The notes under the pieces are model-generated. The model saw only the letters and a program-made list of their open reading frames with translations, had not been told where the DNA came from and did no database searches. A stretch of 43,646 nt of DNA from Candidatus Obscuribacterales bacterium (GTDB taxonomy: Bacteria > Cyanobacteriota > Vampirovibrionia > Obscuribacterales > Obscuribacteraceae). The position numbers and the translations under genes were made by a program. Shown one piece after another: positions 41,244 through 43,646 of the stretch (its first letter is position 1; each line of letters opens with the position of its first letter). Location of the stretch: assembly GCA_019745505.1 (NCBI GenBank), contig JAIETE010000195.1:1-43646 (forward strand). Direction: 5' to 3'.

Positions 41244-41833
41244 GTCGCCTCCTTATCTCGACGCTATGCGTCGCCTTGGGGTTGATGGAATTTGCAAACC
41301 TGTGTATTAACAACAGCCGGCTCGACGCTGATTTAGCAGCGCGAGTCATCTCTTCGGCATCGCTCCACGGTCGTATCGTTCCAATTCATAAAATCAGGCG
41401 TTAGCCAGCGAACGGAGTGTTCGACGGGAAGTTGCTGAGTTCATGAATTGGAAGTGGTTGAGGTGGAGGAAACCTAAATTGCGAGATTTAGAAGAGAATG
41501 TCTTTTTCCTACACCTGCGCGTAGGCAGGACCTATTAACTTCATGATTCGGTACTATTCAGAGATATTATTGCGATCTCTTTACAACCTGCTTTTCTAGG
41601 CTCAGTCATGGTTTTGAGCCATGAAGAGATCTCTTGGATGAGCACCTTAGAGGCGCGGATAGAGGCTGAACAGCCAAGACTGCCAGCAGGCTTCAAAAAA
41701 TCAAACTTTGCCATACAGTTAGCGTAGATTAGCGAGGGTTCATAAACGCGCGAACTTGCGAAGGGCCTGTCCTTCGGGGGGACACATACGCTCCTTCGTA
41801 GGTCAGCTGCGCGATTGAGCAATGCCGACGCTT
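41244..41833. other. 590-base gap with an inverted repeat
   Basis: This should contain the promoter of the leftward five-gene unit. TTCCAATTCAT (41379-41389) and ATGAATTGGAA (41443-41453) form a perfect 11-base inverted repeat with a 53-base interior. A CCTAC/GTAGG stem lies near 41509-41526. An open frame at 41541-41822 directly downstream of the DUF4388 gene lacks an RBS and is not called as a gene. Confidence 0.5.
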
Positions 41834-43369
41834 CTATCGCTTCGGTTTTGCCAGTGCCAAAAGCATTTCCAGTGAATTACACTCGTCCGGAATTCCGGAG
41901 GCTCCGAATTCCAATTTTAGCGATTCGCCTGGCACACCCGGCATCAACTCGCCCTTGTAAATTGCCTCATTTAACGTTGTGAGAAATCCGCGCGCGGATG
42001 CCGCTAGAGTTTCAGGCAAAAGAATTGCCAGTCCAAACATCTCGAAGTGCGTTATCGTGTCTGTTTTTCTCTTCAGTTTTTCGATGCGTTGCGCCAGAGC
42101 CTTCAAAGCTTCGGCGCTCAAGGGTTGAATTCCTTCAGGTCTTAGAATACCGCCCTCGATGACTATCAGCGAAAACGGTCGGTGAAAACGTTCATTTCTT
42201 GCGAACTCTCTTTCCAGGAAAAGTAATAGCGCAGCGTAAGAGAGTATGCCTGTATCAGAACGAGTCAGCCCACGCTCAAGCATTCTTACCTGCTGCCAAT
42301 CAACTTGCAGAGGCTCGATTCCGGGTGAAGCTTGAGCCGGTGTCGACAGCGCCGGCACCGCATTTGGAGATTCGTCGACAAACTTGATCAGCTTGCACTG
42401 CATGAGATTGAAGATTGTCGGCACCCAAAAACGCTTGGGAAATGGAAAGCGGCGCAAAATCTCGATCATCTGAGTTTTGTCGTCGACTGTCTGATAGAGC
42501 GACTTCTGAAAGTTCAGGTCGGCTGGAATTCCTTGCGACACCATTTGCTCGAATTGATGTTCCGTTATCCCTGGCACTACCCTGACCACAAAAGATTCCA
42601 TGGTCATTCCGGCTGCTGCCAGGCTCTTCAAATGGTCGACAAGAGTCATGCCTTCCATAAGCAGGTTCTCGAGCCGGTTTCTGACCGTCAGCTTGTCTAC
42701 CGTGACATCCGGATAGAAGGAATAATCGCCGCTCTCCCACGATGCCAGCTCAACGACTGCACCATCTCCTTCCACTCCTTTGACGCTGCAGTGGTAGAGC
42801 TTGCCCTCCTGGAAGTAAAGCTCGGCTGTATCATTCGTTGCGACAATTTCGAGATTGCCGGTCATGCTGCCCAGTGCGATCGACTGCAAGAGTGCAGGTA
42901 TTTGCGCCGGTCTGAGCCCTCCGTTCATGCTGGCTTTGCCCTTATTGGAAAGGGATGCGATTCCGGGTGCTGGTGCAGCTTGGGATTTCGGCTCGTCGAC
43001 CAATCCGTCCAAGTGGACGGAGGTGGGCCCGAGTCTGGCGCTGGTCGCAAGGCTCACTTCGGCATCTGGAAACTGGGCGCAAATCGTGTTGTGGATGATG
43101 TTGACGTCGTCATTGACGATAGTCCACTCTCTGGCAGAAGTGACACCGTCATTGCGATACAAGATCCACTCCACACCCATGGAACCAACCTTTTGCGCCA
43201 TGAGAACGAATTCTCTGAAAGGCAGCTCGATTGTCTTGCCTTTGTTGGTCGGAATATTCGCCCACGTCGACATGTCCTCGATCTGTTGAAACGAGGGCGC
43301 AGTGTCCTGCAAGGGCAGCTGATGGTTTTTTCGGCCTTCTGGGCGCTGGGGGATGTTCTTTTGCAGCAT
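41834..43369 (-). CDS. DUF4388 (PatA-like) protein with degenerate GGDEF domain
   Basis: 511 residues from ATG 43369 (a TTG three codons earlier is in frame; neither has a good Shine-Dalgarno). Residues ~152-245 are a DUF4388/PatA N-terminal-like domain (LLQSIALGSMTGNLEIV, LYFQEGKLYHCSVKG, WESGDYSFYPD). Residues ~365-505 follow the diguanylate-cyclase GGDEF fold: SDTGILSYAALLLFLEREFA, PFSLIVIEGG, KTDTITHFEMFGLAILLPET, SLEMLLALAK. The catalytic GGDEF loop itself is replaced (HFEMFGL, 441-447), so it cannot make cyclic-di-GMP and may be a receptor or scaffold. In cyanobacteria PatA-type domains occur in motility and pattern regulators. No signal or membrane segment. Confidence 0.85.
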   Translation of the reverse strand: MLQKNIPQRPEGRKNHQLPLQDTAPSFQQIEDMSTWANIPTNKGKTIELPFREFVLMAQKVGSMGVEWILYRNDGVTSAREWTIVNDDVNIIHNTICAQFPDAEVSLATSARLGPTSVHLDGLVDEPKSQAAPAPGIASLSNKGKASMNGGLRPAQIPALLQSIALGSMTGNLEIVATNDTAELYFQEGKLYHCSVKGVEGDGAVVELASWESGDYSFYPDVTVDKLTVRNRLENLLMEGMTLVDHLKSLAAAGMTMESFVVRVVPGITEHQFEQMVSQGIPADLNFQKSLYQTVDDKTQMIEILRRFPFPKRFWVPTIFNLMQCKLIKFVDESPNAVPALSTPAQASPGIEPLQVDWQQVRMLERGLTRSDTGILSYAALLLFLEREFARNERFHRPFSLIVIEGGILRPEGIQPLSAEALKALAQRIEKLKRKTDTITHFEMFGLAILLPETLAASARGFLTTLNEAIYKGELMPGVPGESLKLEFGASGIPDECNSLEMLLALAKPKR

Positions 43370-43646
43370 AGGAGACAAAACGAGGGTCTAACCTGATCCT
43401 CAAAGGCAATTTACCCAGCTTTTAGCTATGTCCTCCAGTCTGATAAGACTAACGAATGCAAAAGTATTAGTACTATGGCATATAAGATAGCCGGCAAAAA
43501 CCAAAAGGGAGTGGGGGTCGAACCCAAACCCAATGGTTACTTATCCCGTGTCGAATGCAGGTATTTGCCCTGCTGTCTGCTCAGACCACTGCAACATTCG
43601 GCATGTTCTCGAACTTTCGAGGCCAGTTGGTCCAGCCACTATCGGT
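43370..43646. other. Right-edge region upstream of the DUF4388 gene
   Basis: No gene recognised. It contains CTCGAA/TTCGAG dyads and a stretch (43503-43600, minus strand) with tRNA-like T-loop and D-loop motifs that does not fold into a complete tRNA. The region presumably carries the DUF4388 promoter. Confidence 0.4.

Noticed and set aside
41541..41822. 93-codon minus-strand frame right after the DUF4388 gene
   Set aside because: It starts with TTG, has no Shine-Dalgarno and no recognisable domain. It could be a real small gene, but the evidence is too thin.
42332..43396. 354-codon plus-strand frame opposite the DUF4388 gene
   Set aside because: The minus-strand reading has recognisable domains. 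The plus-strand translation is His/Arg/Cys-rich with no family and no RBS.
43503..43605. tRNA-like sequence on the minus strand (GGGTTCGACC T-loop-like and AGTGGTCTGA D-loop-like motifs)
   Set aside because: The acceptor strands do not pair (the 3' side would need AAAGGGA, which is absent), the T stem has a mismatch and the only possible anticodon loop lacks U33. At best a decayed tRNA.

Overview
The window looks like chromosome from an uncultured relative of the cyanobacteria, most likely a Candidatus Obscuribacter-type (Melainabacteria/Vampirovibrionia) bacterium. This is an inference from gene content: an AMIN-TPR secreted protein, a DUF4388 (PatA-like) protein, MshEN-type repeat proteins, an FbaB-type class I aldolase, methylmalonyl-CoA epimerase and a stand-alone heptose-1-phosphate adenylyltransferase, together with many large lineage-specific proteins. 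No rRNA, convincing tRNA or CRISPR array was seen. GC content was judged by eye only.

Left part (1-8476). A leftward gene begins at base 3 and leaves the window; its upstream region carries a strong dyad (105-127) and three GTGTCACC repeats that may be an insertion-sequence end. Two large leftward genes follow. Each has an Ala/Gly-rich N-terminal region: a 1177-aa protein of unknown function and an 826-aa protein ending in a complete UshA/5'-nucleotidase module. Divergent from them is a MocR-type regulator whose PLP-binding lysine is replaced by arginine. Two sister palindromes follow it.

Middle (8900-23600). A GC-rich gene for a polytopic membrane protein has its own terminator. Then come a D-lyxose isomerase, a duplicated His-rich metal-binding protein, a cluster of odd low-complexity or Cys-rich proteins (one with a parallel beta-helix), and a response regulator/PAS histidine kinase pair. 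Next are a small membrane-anchored protein, a third large modular protein whose C-terminus resembles an ADP-ribosyltransferase fold, a membrane-anchored protein with two L7/L12-CTD-like motifs, and a PaaI-type thioesterase.

Right part (23800-36800). A 41-aa small gene precedes two MshEN-repeat proteins that flank an alpha/beta hydrolase. A decayed surface-protein fragment and a membrane protein follow. A metabolic block holds fbaB, mce and a small exported protein overlapping mce. Then come a secreted AMIN-TPR protein, a LysM protein and rfaE2.

Far right (37000-43646). Five leftward genes with near-consensus Shine-Dalgarno sites and raised GC form a unit ending at a strong terminator: a cysteine hydrolase, a patatin-like lipase and three unknowns. 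A DUF4388 protein with a degenerate GGDEF domain closes the window. It and the two MshEN-repeat proteins may form a second-messenger reading layer. The three large modular proteins at separate places are the best candidates for an undescribed protein system.
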